Shown: piece after piece, positions 51,446 to 64,000 of the stretch | Layout: each line of letters begins with the position of its first letter | How positions within the stretch are numbered: the first letter of the stretch is position 1 | Assembly (NCBI RefSeq): GCF_000151315.2 | Contig: NW_011887296.1 | Span: 1,025,095-1,089,094 of the forward strand | Length of the DNA: 64,000 nt | Source: Capsaspora owczarzaki ATCC 30864 | Lineage: Eukaryota; Opisthokonta; Filasterea | Direction: 5' to 3' | Position numbers and translations under genes: made by a program | The notes under the pieces: generated by a model | The model's database searches: none | What the model was told of the DNA's origin: nothing | What the model saw: only the letters and a program-made list of their open reading frames with translations

Positions 51446-54400
51446 CTAACGACGGTCGTGGGTGCCAGACTTTCGCTTGCCGGCAAACAAATGCTTGGGC
51501 CTCTCGTTGAGAATGACACGATCGCCCTCGCCCTTGCGTGCCTCCATGTTTGCGGGGCGCTGGTGCTTGGCCATGAGGCGAGCAGCAACAGCTTGTTGCT
51601 GGAAAACCGACACGAAACCAGATAGCCAAAATAGAGCAGAGTGTGTGAGAAGATGAAACCCAAAACAAAAAGAAAAGAAAAAACAGCCACGCAGACACTT
51701 ACCGCTTGGTCGCGAAGACCTGTGACGGAGCGGCTGCGGCTGCGAGCGACGGCGCGCGATTCGGCGGCCTCGGCCAAACCCTCGACAGCCAACTCGCGTG
51801 CGCGAGTGCGCGACCGTGGGCGTGCCTGGTCGAAATGAGGAGTCTGCTGCGAGCCGTCGTCCATCGAGTTGGGGTCGGCCTGAGGGGGCAGCTCAATGCC
51901 CATCGACGCCATATGGTCGCTGAACATGGAGCGAGTCTTGGCCTGACGAACAAATACAAAAATTAAAGAACACAAAAAGTGAGTCAGGTGCCGAAAGTCG
52001 AATCAAATCTCATCAACAACGCATACCTTGGTCTTTTGAGTAATGACAGAGCGGTTGCGGCCCTTCTTCAGCCGGCTCTCGTTGATCAGGAGAGCCTTCT
52101 TTGCGCGGATGCGACGAGCAGTCTCGCGGATGGCCTCCATATCTTCGTCCTCCTCTTCGTCGTCGGACTTGTAGTCGCCGCGCGCCTCTCGGAATTCCTC
52201 CTCGAGCTCGAGCGCCTCGAGCTTTTCCATGATATTGGGGTCGATAAAGTCGGCAATGTTCTTGCCGTCCATAATTTCAGGAATCTTATCATACTGCCAG
52301 TCAGGATTGGCAAGCGTCCATTCAGAGTTGAAATCGGTGTTGTAGTCCGCGCCAAGCTCTTGTTGAATGTCCTTGAGCGTACGGCGACGGGGAGCGTCAG
52401 GATCAGCCGAAGCAGCAGGTGCAGGGATGACTGCAGGGCGCTCCTGTTTTGTCAAAAGCAGTGTGGAGTGAGTCGTCCGTTTTTTTTTTTTGTTTTTTTT
52501 TGTTTCGTTGCGTTGAATTAAAATCAGGAGGGACAACTTGACGCATAAACAAAATGCTGCAAGGTACGTACAATATCATCGCGCTCGGTGGGCATGGCCA
52601 AGTGAAGACGGTTGACAACGTCGTTAACCTTGCGAGATGAGATGGTGGCCTCGACACGGTGTGCCAAGAGCTTGTCGCAAGCCTACAAGAACAGTCAAAA
52701 CAATTGATCGGGAGGGGGCAGAGGGCGGAGAAGATGAGAAAACCTCCAAAAAAATCCACCAAGACAATGCAAATCAACTCGGCCAAAAAAGAGCAGCAGG
52801 ATCAAACCACATACAGTGTTCTTGACTTGGGCAACATTCTCGGCAGTGAGTGTGCTCATGGGAAGGGTAATGATACCCTCCTCCTCGATGGCGTTGATGA
52901 GGGCACGCTTGTCGGGGTGGAGCTTGTCGACCGTGATGACATCAATCTTGTTCAGGCCAAGGATGATTGGCTTGTTGGCAAAGAGCGGTCGGATGCTGTT
53001 GAACAGGGAAACTTGCTCGGCGATCGAGTGACCGCACTGCTCGGACAGATCGAGCACGTAGAGGACGGCGGCGCGGAGGTGAGCCAGGGCCGTGATGGAC
53101 TGCATTTCGATCGTGTTACGCTCCTCGAGGGGGTGATCGAGAATTCCGGGCGTGTCGATGACTTGCCAGCGGAGATAGTTGTACTCGGTGTGACCGACAA
53201 ACAGCGACTTGGTGGTGAAAGCGTATGGCTGGACCTCGACGTCGGCGCGCGTCACCTGGTTCATGAAGGACGACTTGCCCACGTTGGGGAAGCCGCACAG
53301 GATGATGGTGCGCGTGTTGGGGTCGATGGACGGCAGACGGGCAAGATGCTGGCGCACCTGCTCGAGGTACTGCAGACTGGCATTCTGACGCACCATCATG
53401 GTGCACATGCGACCAAGCGCAGCACGCTTGAGCTGCTTGCAACGGTAGAGCGAATCGCCGTACTTGAGCAGGCGGGCGTAGTCCTTGGCGACGTTGTCGA
53501 TAATGTTGCGCGCCATGTTGATTTGGCCCAAAGCGAGCTTGTAGTGGTCCTTGTCGTACAGCACGTTCATGAGATCGGCGTAGAAGGGATGGATGTCCTG
53601 TGCGACAGAGTCGTGGTTTGGTTGTGCAATTGGATGCAGTGAGTTTGTTGTTGAAAACGACCAAGCAAGCAAGCAAACAAAGCCATCCGAGACGGTGCAA
53701 CTGCACGAGACGGTGACTATCTTGACTTAAACGCGAAAGAAAGAGAGTGAGAGAGAGAGAGAGTACAAGTGTCGGCAACGGGTGCTGGCTGTCCCAAAGC
53801 ACTGCTCAAAGACACACGTGGATGGAACAACCTGCGCTCTCTCTCCCTCCCTCTCCCTCTCTGCCGCCCAGCAGTCTCAGTCGAGTGTGTTGTCGTGCAT
53901 GAGTGTGCTGGTTAGCCATGCGCAATTCGACCCGGCAGAGACGCAACGACCGCTGCATTTGTGGCTGCTCAAACCTACAGACAGAGAGCGGCCCATGAGG
54001 CTCTCTCCACGCTGGAGAGAAGAAAAATAAAGGCCCTCTCGCCCCAACCCAGCCTGTCACATCGAGTCGCCGCCACGGAGGGCCAATGTAGAACAGCGCA
54101 CGATTCGCCTCACAGCCACCACGAGGCGATGAGGACGGGCTGGGGCGACGCACACCAACTCGTCGCGTGTGTCAATGCAGCCATGTGTGTCTTTTTCTTT
54201 TTTTCTTTTTTTTTCTTTTTTTTTTTCGGGCTTCAATGCGCTGTCGCTCGCCTGGAGATACGAACGGGGCCTGTCAACAAAATACCAAGGCAATCGCGAC
54301 ATACATCGAGCTTGGGAAAGTCGGTGATGATCTGGGAGAGCTTGTCGTGGTAGTTCTGCTGCGTGAACTTGACTTTGCGAATGTAAAAGTTGCGAATGCG

Positions 54401-54523
54401 GGAAATCTTGTAGCCCTTGTGGATGACGGTCGGCGTCTTGCGCTGCGTGCGCGACAGAATAATGTCAACAAAGTCCTTCGAACTCGGCACCACCTGGATG
54501 CGCTTGAAGTTGTAGTGACTCAT
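51446..54523 (-). CDS. GTPBP4: NOG1/GTPBP4 nucleolar GTPase for 60S assembly
   Basis: The protein starts [20 protein letters not shown], a nearly invariant NOG1 N terminus. Exon 1 ends KLD|gtatgt at about 54303 and joins [20 protein letters not shown] across an intron of about 700 bases. The OBG-type G domain has GFPNVGKSS (G1), [12 protein letters not shown] (G3) and NKID (G4). The acidic linker ([20 protein letters not shown]) and the basic NOGCT C terminus ([12 protein letters not shown], then [20 protein letters not shown]) follow, with a nuclear basic tail. NOG1 inserts its C tail in the peptide tunnel of pre-60S particles. About six exons; the frame is intact. The length is close to the family norm (about 640 residues). 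Confidence 0.96.
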
Positions 54524-54574
54524 GGCAACAAGCAAAAGCAGAACAAAAAGAGACGGGGAAAAAAGCAAGGAGGG

Positions 54575-54606
<32 letters not shown>

Positions 54607-54879
54607 TGGCGGTTTGGTTGTTTCAGATTGTGTGCTGTTTTTGGTTTCACACAAAGAAGAATTTCACAAAGAAGAACAATGGATACGGTGTTCAATAGGA
54701 AAGGGGAGCGTGTTGTTCTAAGAATACAAAAAGCACCAAAAAAAAACAGCCGAAAAAAAAAACTCGGCAAAGACAGGCTCGAGCAGACAAAAACACAAAA
54801 CAACAAAAGCACCAACATCCAACAAGCAACAAGCAACAAGCAACACCACAAGAACAGATGGCGCCGTTTTGGTTTTTTT
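54524..54879 (-). promoter_or_regulatory. NOG1 5' flank / downstream end of the fusion enzyme
   Basis: 356 bases. A 35-base A run (54569-54603; T on the NOG1 sense strand) sits just 45 bases upstream of the ATG. A (caacaag)n-like repeat lies at 54825-54850. Confidence 0.55.
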
Positions 54880-56934
54880 CTACTTGGCAAGAGAGGCTGG
54901 GCGGTACTGTTCGGAATGCGCAAGCACCTTCTGGCACAGGCCAAAGAACTGGCGATGGTGGGCGTCGTGCAGCGGAATGAGCGACAAGTACAGCGACGCC
55001 GTCAAGATGTCGAGGTAGTAGATGCTGGGCGCCGACTCTTGAGCATACTTTTCAGTGACAAACTGCAAAAAGATGTGGCGGAGGTGCGCAAGCAATGCCT
55101 CGTCGTCGGCATTGTCTTCTTTGTCGAGCAGCACAAAGTCGTAGCCCCAGAGCGACTGGTACAGCTTGGCCAAGTCGTAGTTGCGGTCGCCTTGCATGGT
55201 GACATGGCCACCGAGTTGGCCGCGCATGTCAATCATGACCAGGTTGCCGTCCGACTTGAGAAGGACGTTGGAAAAGACGGGATCGCCGTGGATGACGTGC
55301 GAGTACACTGCAAGCTTCTCTGCCTCGTAGTTGTCAAGAGCGGCGACAATGGTGTCAAAGGCGGCCTTGACGCCGACAGGATCGATGGCGTCGTAGATGG
55401 CGCGCGACTTGGCGTAGCGGGCGCGCACCTTCGGGGCGTAGTTTTGGTACAAGTCGAGCGTGGCAGGGTCGGGGCGGTCTCCCGGGTGGCCTTGCGACGA
55501 ATGCAGCGCGTGCAGCGCGCGAAGAAGCTTGAGCAAGCGGCCATCGGTCAAGCAGCGGTTGATGGAGAGATGCGAATACGTCACGCCCTTGACCTGCTCG
55601 AGCTTGATGGTGACAATGTTGGTCTTTTGCTCGGTGGACGACTCGAGCAGGCGTGGGAAGAGGTGGGCAATGTCTGCAGGCATGTGCTCGTAGAAGAAGC
55701 GCTCGCCGCGAATAATGTCGTTGTGCGACGACTTGATGACATAGTTGTCGACAAAGGTGACCTTGTTAAAGTTGCGCGCTTCAATGACGCCGAGCTGACG
55801 CGCAGGCACCGACGAATCGCGTCCCGAGGTGATGAGCGACCAGCCGAGCTCCTTCTCCGTGTCGCTAAAGGCGTTGACGGCCAAGTCGTCAACGTAAATG
55901 TCTGCGTGGGGCTTGCCGAAATGCAGTTCGTCGTACGGGATTTGGTTGGTCTCGAGGGCGTTCAGCGTGATCCAGCCAATGTCCTTGATGACGGCGCCGA
56001 CGTTGCCACCGTGGGTTTTCATGCGACGCGCCGTCGAAATGATAATGTAGTGTCCCGCAGCCTTGAGCTCGCGCACCAGCTGGATGTTCTTTTCCATGGG
56101 CTGGCAGCTCGTGTAGTCGCCTTCGACCAGCGGGTAGGTCAGGAGCGTGTTGTCGAGATCAAAGCAAAAGCGCATCGTTCGTGGGGACTTGATCTTGCCG
56201 ATGCGAATGTTGTGCAAAAAGTCTGTGAGCTGGTCTGGCGAGCCGACGCAGTAAAAGTCGCTCACATTGACTCCCTTGAAGGGCTGCTTTTGCGACAGCA
56301 TCAAGCGAATGATGGCAGAAGTGTAGTACTCGCCAGTCGAGTCGACGGACGTGTCGAGCTGCTCGACGCAAAACTGCTTGAGCAGCTCGCCGCTGGCAAA
56401 GCCGTAAGCGCCGGTATTGGCCCAGGTCGAGATGGGCATCTTCTCCTTGATGTCGAGAATGTTCTGCTGGTCGTCCATCGCAATGTAGCTGAACACGGGC
56501 TGGCCAATCTTGTCCTCAAAGCAAAAGGAGGCGTTGACGCCCGGATCGAGACGGCGAAAGTCGGCAAGAACATCGCTAAAGTATATGGTGTCGCAGTCGA
56601 GGCAGATGGTGCGGCGCTTCAAGTCGTCCGGCTTCATGTGCTGGAGCACGACAAACACGGTTTCTGCCGGGCCGCGCGTCTCAAAGTCGAGCGTGACGAC
56701 GTTGATGCGGTGCTTGGGATACTGCTTGCAGACACGCTTCTTGAAGTGGAAGATGTTCTCGACCGAGGTCATGACAGCCATCCAGATGACGTCGTTCGAG
56801 CGGTCAATGCTGAGGTTGTCCAGCAGCCAGTAGAGCATCGGATGGCCGACAATGTTGATCAAGGGCTTTGGGAAGCGGTAGTTGTCGCGCTCAAACCGCG
56901 AGCCAATGCCGCCCATCGGGATGATAATGTTCAT
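54880..56934 (-). CDS. Intronless fusion: nucleotidyltransferase + HAD phosphatase + APH-like kinase
   Basis: A single open frame of 684 residues holds three domains. Residues 1-240 are a sugar-phosphate nucleotidyltransferase: MNIIIPMGGIGSRF, FPKPLINIVGHPM, the metal site LDCDTIYF and NTGAYGF. Residues 258-370 are a HAD phosphatase of the capsule EcbF/BcbF group: FDLDNTLLTYPLVEGDYTSC, IIISTARRMKTHGGN and a PYDELHFGKPHADIYVDD motif. Residues 430-684 are an aminoglycoside-phosphotransferase/choline-kinase-like domain with VIHGDPVFSN (about residue 550) and VMIDMRGQ, the HGDxxxxN and metal-Asp motifs. Together they suggest synthesis of an activated polyol or sugar derivative for a surface polysaccharide or lipid; the substrate is unknown. 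The architecture is of bacterial capsule-locus type, and the gene has no introns where most neighbours have several, so transfer is likely. A plus-strand frame of 784 codons opposite is a shadow. Confidence 0.85.
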   Translation of the reverse strand: MNIIIPMGGIGSRFERDNYRFPKPLINIVGHPMLYWLLDNLSIDRSNDVIWMAVMTSVENIFHFKKRVCKQYPKHRINVVTLDFETRGPAETVFVVLQHMKPDDLKRRTICLDCDTIYFSDVLADFRRLDPGVNASFCFEDKIGQPVFSYIAMDDQQNILDIKEKMPISTWANTGAYGFASGELLKQFCVEQLDTSVDSTGEYYTSAIIRLMLSQKQPFKGVNVSDFYCVGSPDQLTDFLHNIRIGKIKSPRTMRFCFDLDNTLLTYPLVEGDYTSCQPMEKNIQLVRELKAAGHYIIISTARRMKTHGGNVGAVIKDIGWITLNALETNQIPYDELHFGKPHADIYVDDLAVNAFSDTEKELGWSLITSGRDSSVPARQLGVIEARNFNKVTFVDNYVIKSSHNDIIRGERFFYEHMPADIAHLFPRLLESSTEQKTNIVTIKLEQVKGVTYSHLSINRCLTDGRLLKLLRALHALHSSQGHPGDRPDPATLDLYQNYAPKVRARYAKSRAIYDAIDPVGVKAAFDTIVAALDNYEAEKLAVYSHVIHGDPVFSNVLLKSDGNLVMIDMRGQLGGHVTMQGDRNYDLAKLYQSLWGYDFVLLDKEDNADDEALLAHLRHIFLQFVTEKYAQESAPSIYYLDILTASLYLSLIPLHDAHHRQFFGLCQKVLAHSEQYRPASLAK

Positions 56935-58235
56935 GGTTGGGAGGCGCGGGAGATATGGGGGGGGAAGTCTGTCAGGAGGTAAGGGGGAGGGGAGGAAGTA
57001 CCAAAAAAAAACCAGTCGTTGGTGAGTGAGAGTAGGAGGACAGAACTGAACGCGAGTGCTGGACTGTAGGGCTGTTCAAAGCGCGCGCTCGCGTTCTGGG
57101 GGCGTCAGTGTCTGAATGAGCAGAGTGGATGCGATGCAACATGGGGTGGGGCAGGTTGGAAGCACCCGAGGAAGCACCCCTCTGCTGGTCGTTACTGAGG
57201 GCTTGTTTTCTTGTGTGTGTTTTTTTTTTTTCTTTTTTTTTTTTTTTGGGTCGTGTCACACTGTCCTCTCACACTGTCCTCTCAACCTCACTCAGTCACT
57301 CACGTCGCTCTCTCGGTCGTGCGAGTTCTGTGCGTTTTGCAATCCAGAACGCTGAACGACTTCGCTCAAGCAAGGATGAGTGGGGAACCGAACCGCGCCT
57401 GACTCTCTCACTCACTTCTCTCACTCGCTTTCTGTTTGCTCCACAATGCACAACTGTGACGTCGCACGCCAACTGTCTCTGCGTTGCACACTGCCCATGT
57501 TTTGTCTCATGCACCCTCTCACACGCAGAAAGGACTGAACTGCCCTCAGCGGACGGCGAAAGGCCGGCAGAGACAGAGGAGGGGGGGTTGGAACAGAACA
57601 ACGCATGCGCAGCGCAGGCAGCAGCACACTGCGAATGAAGCGCAGCGAAACACACCTCAAACAAAAGAGTATCAATAAAAGGGACTGGGGTGGCTTTGGA
57701 AACGAGACCCAAAGGCACAAAGACAGAGACAAGCAAATGGCAGTTGAAGGCACACAATATACTATTATATTCAATAAAAACCATTGTCGGTTGCGGAGGC
57801 GTGAACAATCGGTGCCTGATTTTTATGATTTTTTTTTTTACTTCACCCTCCCTCTCGCTTTCTCGCTTGCTTGGCTCTGTGATCTGCAAGCATCCGGATA
57901 CTCAGATTGGGAAGCATCAGAGATTTGCTCATGGCTTGGGGGATGGTGTGCGTTTGGGGGGGAGGAGGAGGAGGGGACAGTCGAGGGAGCAAAGATCCCA
58001 ACAGAGCAACGCACCCACAGCACAAGGGGAAAAAAAAGAAAAAAAAAAGACTAAAATAATAACTAAGACTAAAGACTAAATAATGGTCTGGGATTGAATG
58101 CAAAGTAGCTGCTTGCTCGAGATCTAAGAGCAGTTGGAAGACTGGAACGAAAAGAAAATCACGGTAGAGTACCTGTATTTGTAAATCCAATCGTTGAACT
58201 GCCTCATCTCAACACTTGGTTTTTTGCAATTTCAT
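56935..58235 (-). other. 1.3-kb flank upstream of the fusion enzyme
   Basis: It contains T runs at 57219-57246, CT-rich sequence to 57440, an A+T-rich part (57760-57840) and A runs near 58025-58065. Short frames exist on both strands, but none has a recognisable domain or coherent splice sites. It presumably holds the promoter of the fusion gene and the 3' UTR of the LRR gene. Confidence 0.45.
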
Positions 58236-61019
58236 TCACATAACGGCAGCAGGCACACTGGTGGTGGTCTCTACAGCAGCTTGGTCCCGATGGGCTCGGT
58301 TTTTCACACGAAGAAGACAATGAGGCAAGGTTGCTGTCACCAAGCCGTGCAGATTCTCAATCGGATTGCCGGTCAGCTGAAGCAGCGTCATTGTGGCGGG
58401 TCGAGGTGACAACCACTTTGGCAAGCGTGTCAGTTTGTTGTGTGACAAATCCAGAGAAACCAAGCGAAGCAGGTTGCTGCTCGACTTTGGCTCTGAACAA
58501 TCTTCCGCCATGTTGCCGGTCTCAATGGACGGCAGCGCGAGTCGAGGCAAGCTAGTGAGTCCGTTGCTAGCAAGTGACAGCGACGTTAAGCACGGACATG
58601 TTTCCGAAAGTGCCTCAAACAGCCGTTCCAGGCCATCAGAGTTGCCCGACAGCTGGCAGCGCGACAAATCCAGCGTTGCCAGCTGCGGCATCAGCGAGAA
58701 CAAGCGGCCCCATTGGACGAACGCGCCCAGATTGTTTCCGCTCAAACTCAAAGAAGCGAGCGACCCCGTGCCGCGAAAGGCAATATCACTAAGCGGGTCG
58801 GCAGGATCCTGCGGGCCGTGCAGCAGGTCCAGCGCTTGCGACAGGATGGCATCGCCCAGCGGGACGCTGTTTCGCGAATCCCGGAGTGTCAGATGCAGCA
58901 GAGTCTCGCTTTCACAGACGGCCTGCAGACACGCAGCCACTGTCGAGGCTCCAAGCTCGCATTGTTGGGATGCGCATGGACGTCAATGCCCCGCGCACTC
59001 GTGTCGTCCAGCACAGCCGACAAGAGAGCAGCACTGCCCCCGAGACGCGAGTCCGCAGCCGGTGGAAGACGAGTTCTGAGACCCCGATGTCGGGCATGCG
59101 CGCCAAACCTGACTCCACGTCATTTCACCGCCTCCAGTGACGATACCGACAGATGACCCTCGTCGAGGGTTGAGTCTGACACGGCAACGTTTGGCATTTC
59201 AGGCGCACTTTGCGTCTGGTGTGCGCTGAGCTGCTTGGGAGCGTCCATCACATTCAGGCTTTGGCTTCCCTTCAAACCACGCCGCCGCAACGCGGACAAG
59301 ACGGATCCGACACTGCCTCGGGCATGATGAAGCCCTGCTGCCTGTTGGACGGCTCCACGATGCGTAGGCGTGCACACTGGCCAGTCTAACGCCACAAACG
59401 TCACGTCTGGCACAGACTCAACCCGAAGCGTCAGCCCGGCCGTGGGGACGTCCAGTGCGACTGCCGTCGCGTCTTGCCCCTTTTGACTCCTTCCGTTGGG
59501 GACTAAGGGCTGTAGCTTCTTGTTCAGCACGACTGGAGCAGCAAACACTCCGCCGGCACCGTTGGTTTGGGCTTTGGCAAACGCCGCAGACTTGCGTTCG
59601 ACCGACCTGCGCCTGTTTTCCCGAGTGCCCTGTCGTAGCTGCCGTTTGGCCAGGCCTTGAATTGTCGCCCACGACCAATGCTCGTGCAGGACAACCTCGT
59701 TCACATGATCGGGCAGAGTCGCCAGGACGGCAACCAACTCATCCGTCTTTCGGTCGCGACCACCGTGCGTGGCTGCAATTTCCAAAGCGGCCAGGGACAT
59801 TAAGCTCGGCAACTCAGTGCTCCCGTCATCCGTACCGGCGGATGGTGAGCGATGACGACCCGGAACCAAGCCGGCGACGTGCTTGACCAGGGACAAGTGC
59901 CGCGAGTGCGACGGGGCTGCCAACACCAGGCGCCGAGTGCGATGCGATGCATGCAGCACCTCCACAAAGCTGGCCAACGTCAGTGGCATGCTTTGCAAGG
60001 GCTGCTTCATTGCCACAACCGGGTACAGCGAGCTTGGCGTCAAGTCGCGGAACAGCACGGCCTTGCCCACCAGCCGGCGATCAGACTTGAGCGTGATTTT
60101 CGTGGTGCTCAGAGTCCGCACAATCTCTTCGAGGACGCGCAGTGCACGACTCGGAGTGTGCAAGGCCGAGATGCGCGACCAAATCGGGCTGCTCGTGCCA
60201 GGGATGCCATTTCCAGGCATGTCAAAGCTGCTTCCGTCAGCTGTGCTGCTGTTGCCATCCGTCATCAGGTTGCTGTGTTTCTGAGCCAGGCTGGTCCTGT
60301 TCATCAGCGGGTTTGTTTCCGGGTCAAGGGAAGAAGCAGTCGGCAAGGCCAAAAATTGACACTCGTGCAGCTCGACCAGCTCCTTGAGTGCACCCAGGCA
60401 CCCAGTTGGCGCATTCGGTTGCGGCAGTGGGTAGCGCGTGTCCACGATAAATCCGCACTTGAACAGCGACCTCTGACGGACTTGAGCCAGAACAAAGAGC
60501 AGTTGCTCGACTTTGCGGATGGTATCGTCGCAAGACGAGTCGCAGGCAATCACAATGCCATCCACCTCGGGTGCACCTACAATCAACTCAATGGGCTATC
60601 TCACCATCGAGTGATGACGCGGGGGGAGGAGGTCCCAGTCATTGGTGAGTCGTTTGCTGACATCGCTGAGCAATTTTGTTCTTCCAATCCGCCTCACCTT
60701 GACATGAACCCGGTCAACCCGCGTGGCAGACACTCGATGCAGCTCTGGGCCAACGAGAATTTCCAAGTTGAGTGGCTGATTGGTGGTCACTGGGCTGGAC
60801 GCGGTCTGACCTGCACCCTGCATCCAGCTTTGAGTGGCAAGCTGGAGACAGGACGGGTCCCCGAGCAACACCTAGCCAAGTCCGACGAATATGACAAATA
60901 ATATTCAGAAAGGGGGGGGCGGTGAGAAACAGCTTGTTTTGGAGTGATTTGAAAATGGCTGGAGGTGTTGAGCGCGTAGGTGTGGAGAGTCAGTCGGACA
61001 CCAGGATGTGACCCGGCAT
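58236..61019 (-). CDS. GTPase-like domain plus leucine-rich repeats, unassigned
   Basis: Exons 61002-61019, 60698-60871, 59129-60586 and about 58236-58955 join in phase to roughly 789 residues. The first 120 residues look like a small-GTPase fold with an altered P-loop: MPGHIL|VLLGDPSCLQLA has no GKS/T. Then come VHVK|LIVGAPEVDGIVIACDSS, an amphipathic helix (DTIRKVEQLLFVL) and a strand CGFIVDT where NKxD would be. The middle 350 residues are unrecognised, with a basic stretch. The C-terminal part has leucine-rich repeats: LLHLTLRDSRN, LASLSLSGNNLGAF, LATLDLSRCQLSGN, LTSLSLASNGLTSL, LVSLDLSHNKLTRLPKWL and MTLLQLTGNPIENL. I infer a nucleotide-independent pseudoGTPase scaffold. The 18-base first exon and the exact acceptor of the last exon are the weakest points. 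Confidence 0.62.
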
Positions 61020-61228
61020 GACTCGCGAAACACCTGCATTTGTCAGAGTTTGAACGGATCAAGCAAAAAAAATCATCGCATGTATTTTGATGATTGGCAG
61101 AGTTGAGTGATGAGGCTCTTGGTATGAACTCGGCAGTCGATTGTGAAACGAGAGGGGGTTGAAAATGGACGGATGGAAAGGCGAACAAAACAAAAATGGT
61201 TACTCGGGGGTTGTTTTTTTTTTTTCAC

Positions 61229-61761
61229 CTGTGCCATGCTGGTAACATTGTCGCCCGGTACTGTCAAAAAGGAGTGGTAGACAATTGAGTGTTACCATGT
61301 GGTGTTCCTTGAAGAGCGCAGCATCTCCGGCCTTTTGGTGCGCAAGCTGCAATGGTAAATGATTTGGCGCAACGTTCGACATGAAGGAGATGTGTTGGCG
61401 AGACAATGGGGAAAAAAGTGTATGGGTACAATTGCGTGTAATAAAATGAAGACTGTACAAACCTTGATGTCACGTCGAGCGCTTTAAAGCGTGCTGCAGG
61501 GCTGCGACACCTGAACGACGATTGGCGAAACGGAAAACACAATCGCTCGCGCAGTCACCTCCAATACAGCTTGCCTCGCTCGCCTTCCAATCGAATGTGG
61601 AAATTGACCTGGTCGTCGTGCGCGTGGACAGCAAGCTTTTGGAAAAGGTGTTTTGTACGTGTACGACGAACATGGTTCCGGCTTGGAACAGCACAAGTTT
61701 GGCTGATTGTGTAAACGGCCCCCGCTTTGTCTTCCGGCATCGTTGTTCGTCCGTGATCCAT
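61229..61761 (-). CDS. Possible small gene, fragmentary model
   Basis: The frame MPEDKAGAVYTISQTCA (start 61731 or 61761) continues LFQKLAVHAHDDQVNFHIRL then EGERGKLYW. Splicing at GGAG|gtgact, CTCGAC|gtgaca and CACATG|gtaaca gives CRSPAARFKALD, then LAHQKAGDAALFKEHHM, then YRATMLPAWH, which looks like one coherent helical protein. I do not recognise it and could not find its C terminus between 61020 and 61228. It would be divergent from deoxyhypusine synthase, about 100 bases away. It could equally be part of a transcript without protein. Confidence 0.33.
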
Positions 61762-61858
61762 GATATCCGTTTATTTACACTGTACTATTGCTTATGTCTC
61801 TAGCCAAGCAAGCCGTGATGCCACTCTTCCATTTTGTTCCAAGCCAAACTCATCCAAA

Positions 61859-63850
<1,992 letters not shown>

Positions 63851-64000
63851 TTTTAGATTTTTCTGTTTGTTTTTGTAATTTTGTTTTTCGCGCATTTCAA
63901 CTCGTTCTCGTGTTGCCACTACTCTCGCTTTTGCCCATGTGCTACATTGATAAACCAAGGAATGCAATATTTCGGTGATTGTTTCATTCGAAAACCGCTG

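Noticed and set aside
54628-56982. 784-codon plus-strand frame opposite the fusion enzyme
   Set aside because: It lacks domains and is explained by the G/C-biased third positions of the minus-strand enzyme, whose motifs are clear.
57116-58080. Several 60-190-codon frames on both strands
   Set aside because: They have no recognisable motifs or consistent splice phases, and their composition follows the simple repeats of the region.

Overview
This window looks like nuclear DNA from a compact, intron-bearing unicellular relative of animals. The gene content (MANF, MBIP, USP30, UXT, NDUFB11-like, an SH3-PX-BAR sorting nexin, CaMKI, ARL8, class I PI3K) is that of an opisthokont and mostly holozoan. 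Gene spacing is about one per 2.5-3 kb, introns have GT-AG borders, and overall base composition is near balanced. A filasterean such as Capsaspora owczarzaki fits best, but the species is an inference that only a search could prove. Introns and 5' flanks carry long T-rich (sense-strand) tracts; open frames inside them are artefacts.

Layout. 1-5 kb: the first exon of a mitochondrial ribosomal protein mL53 gene running off the left edge, MANF (minus) and, head to head with it, RAB7 (plus). 5-13 kb: a large class I PI3-kinase (plus), tail to tail with an unrecognised polyglutamine protein (minus). 13-22 kb: three minus-strand genes, an SNX9/18/33-type sorting nexin, tRNA-dihydrouridine synthase DUS4L and CaM kinase I. 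22-30 kb: a CoA-type Nudix hydrolase with a possible peroxisomal tail, UXT, MBIP, USP30 and a probable complex I NDUFB11 subunit, mostly as close divergent or convergent pairs.

30-42 kb is the most unusual part. A PMT2-type protein O-mannosyltransferase is followed by a single-pass surface protein of about 1670 residues. Its ectodomain resembles bacterial cell-wall amidase plus golvesin/xanthan-lyase modules, carried on a stalk of about 750 residues made of Ala/Ser/Val/Thr repeats. A seven-helix receptor-like protein comes next.

43-54.5 kb: mitochondrial bL17, a transgelin/calponin protein, a TFIIIA-like zinc-finger protein, the lysosomal GTPase ARL8 and the ribosome-assembly GTPase NOG1. 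54.9-57 kb: an intronless gene fusing a sugar nucleotidyltransferase, a capsule-type HAD phosphatase and an APH/choline-kinase-like domain, an architecture of bacterial type. 58-64 kb: a GTPase-like plus leucine-rich-repeat protein, a poorly resolved small gene, and deoxyhypusine synthase, whose second exon shows several apparent frame changes.

Themes: RAB7, PI3K, the sorting nexin and ARL8 all act in endolysosomal traffic; mL53, bL17m, USP30 and NDUFB11 are mitochondrial; NOG1, TFIIIA, DUS4L and DHS serve the translation machinery. The O-mannosyltransferase could act on the Ser/Thr-rich stalk encoded next to it, but the sequence cannot show this.
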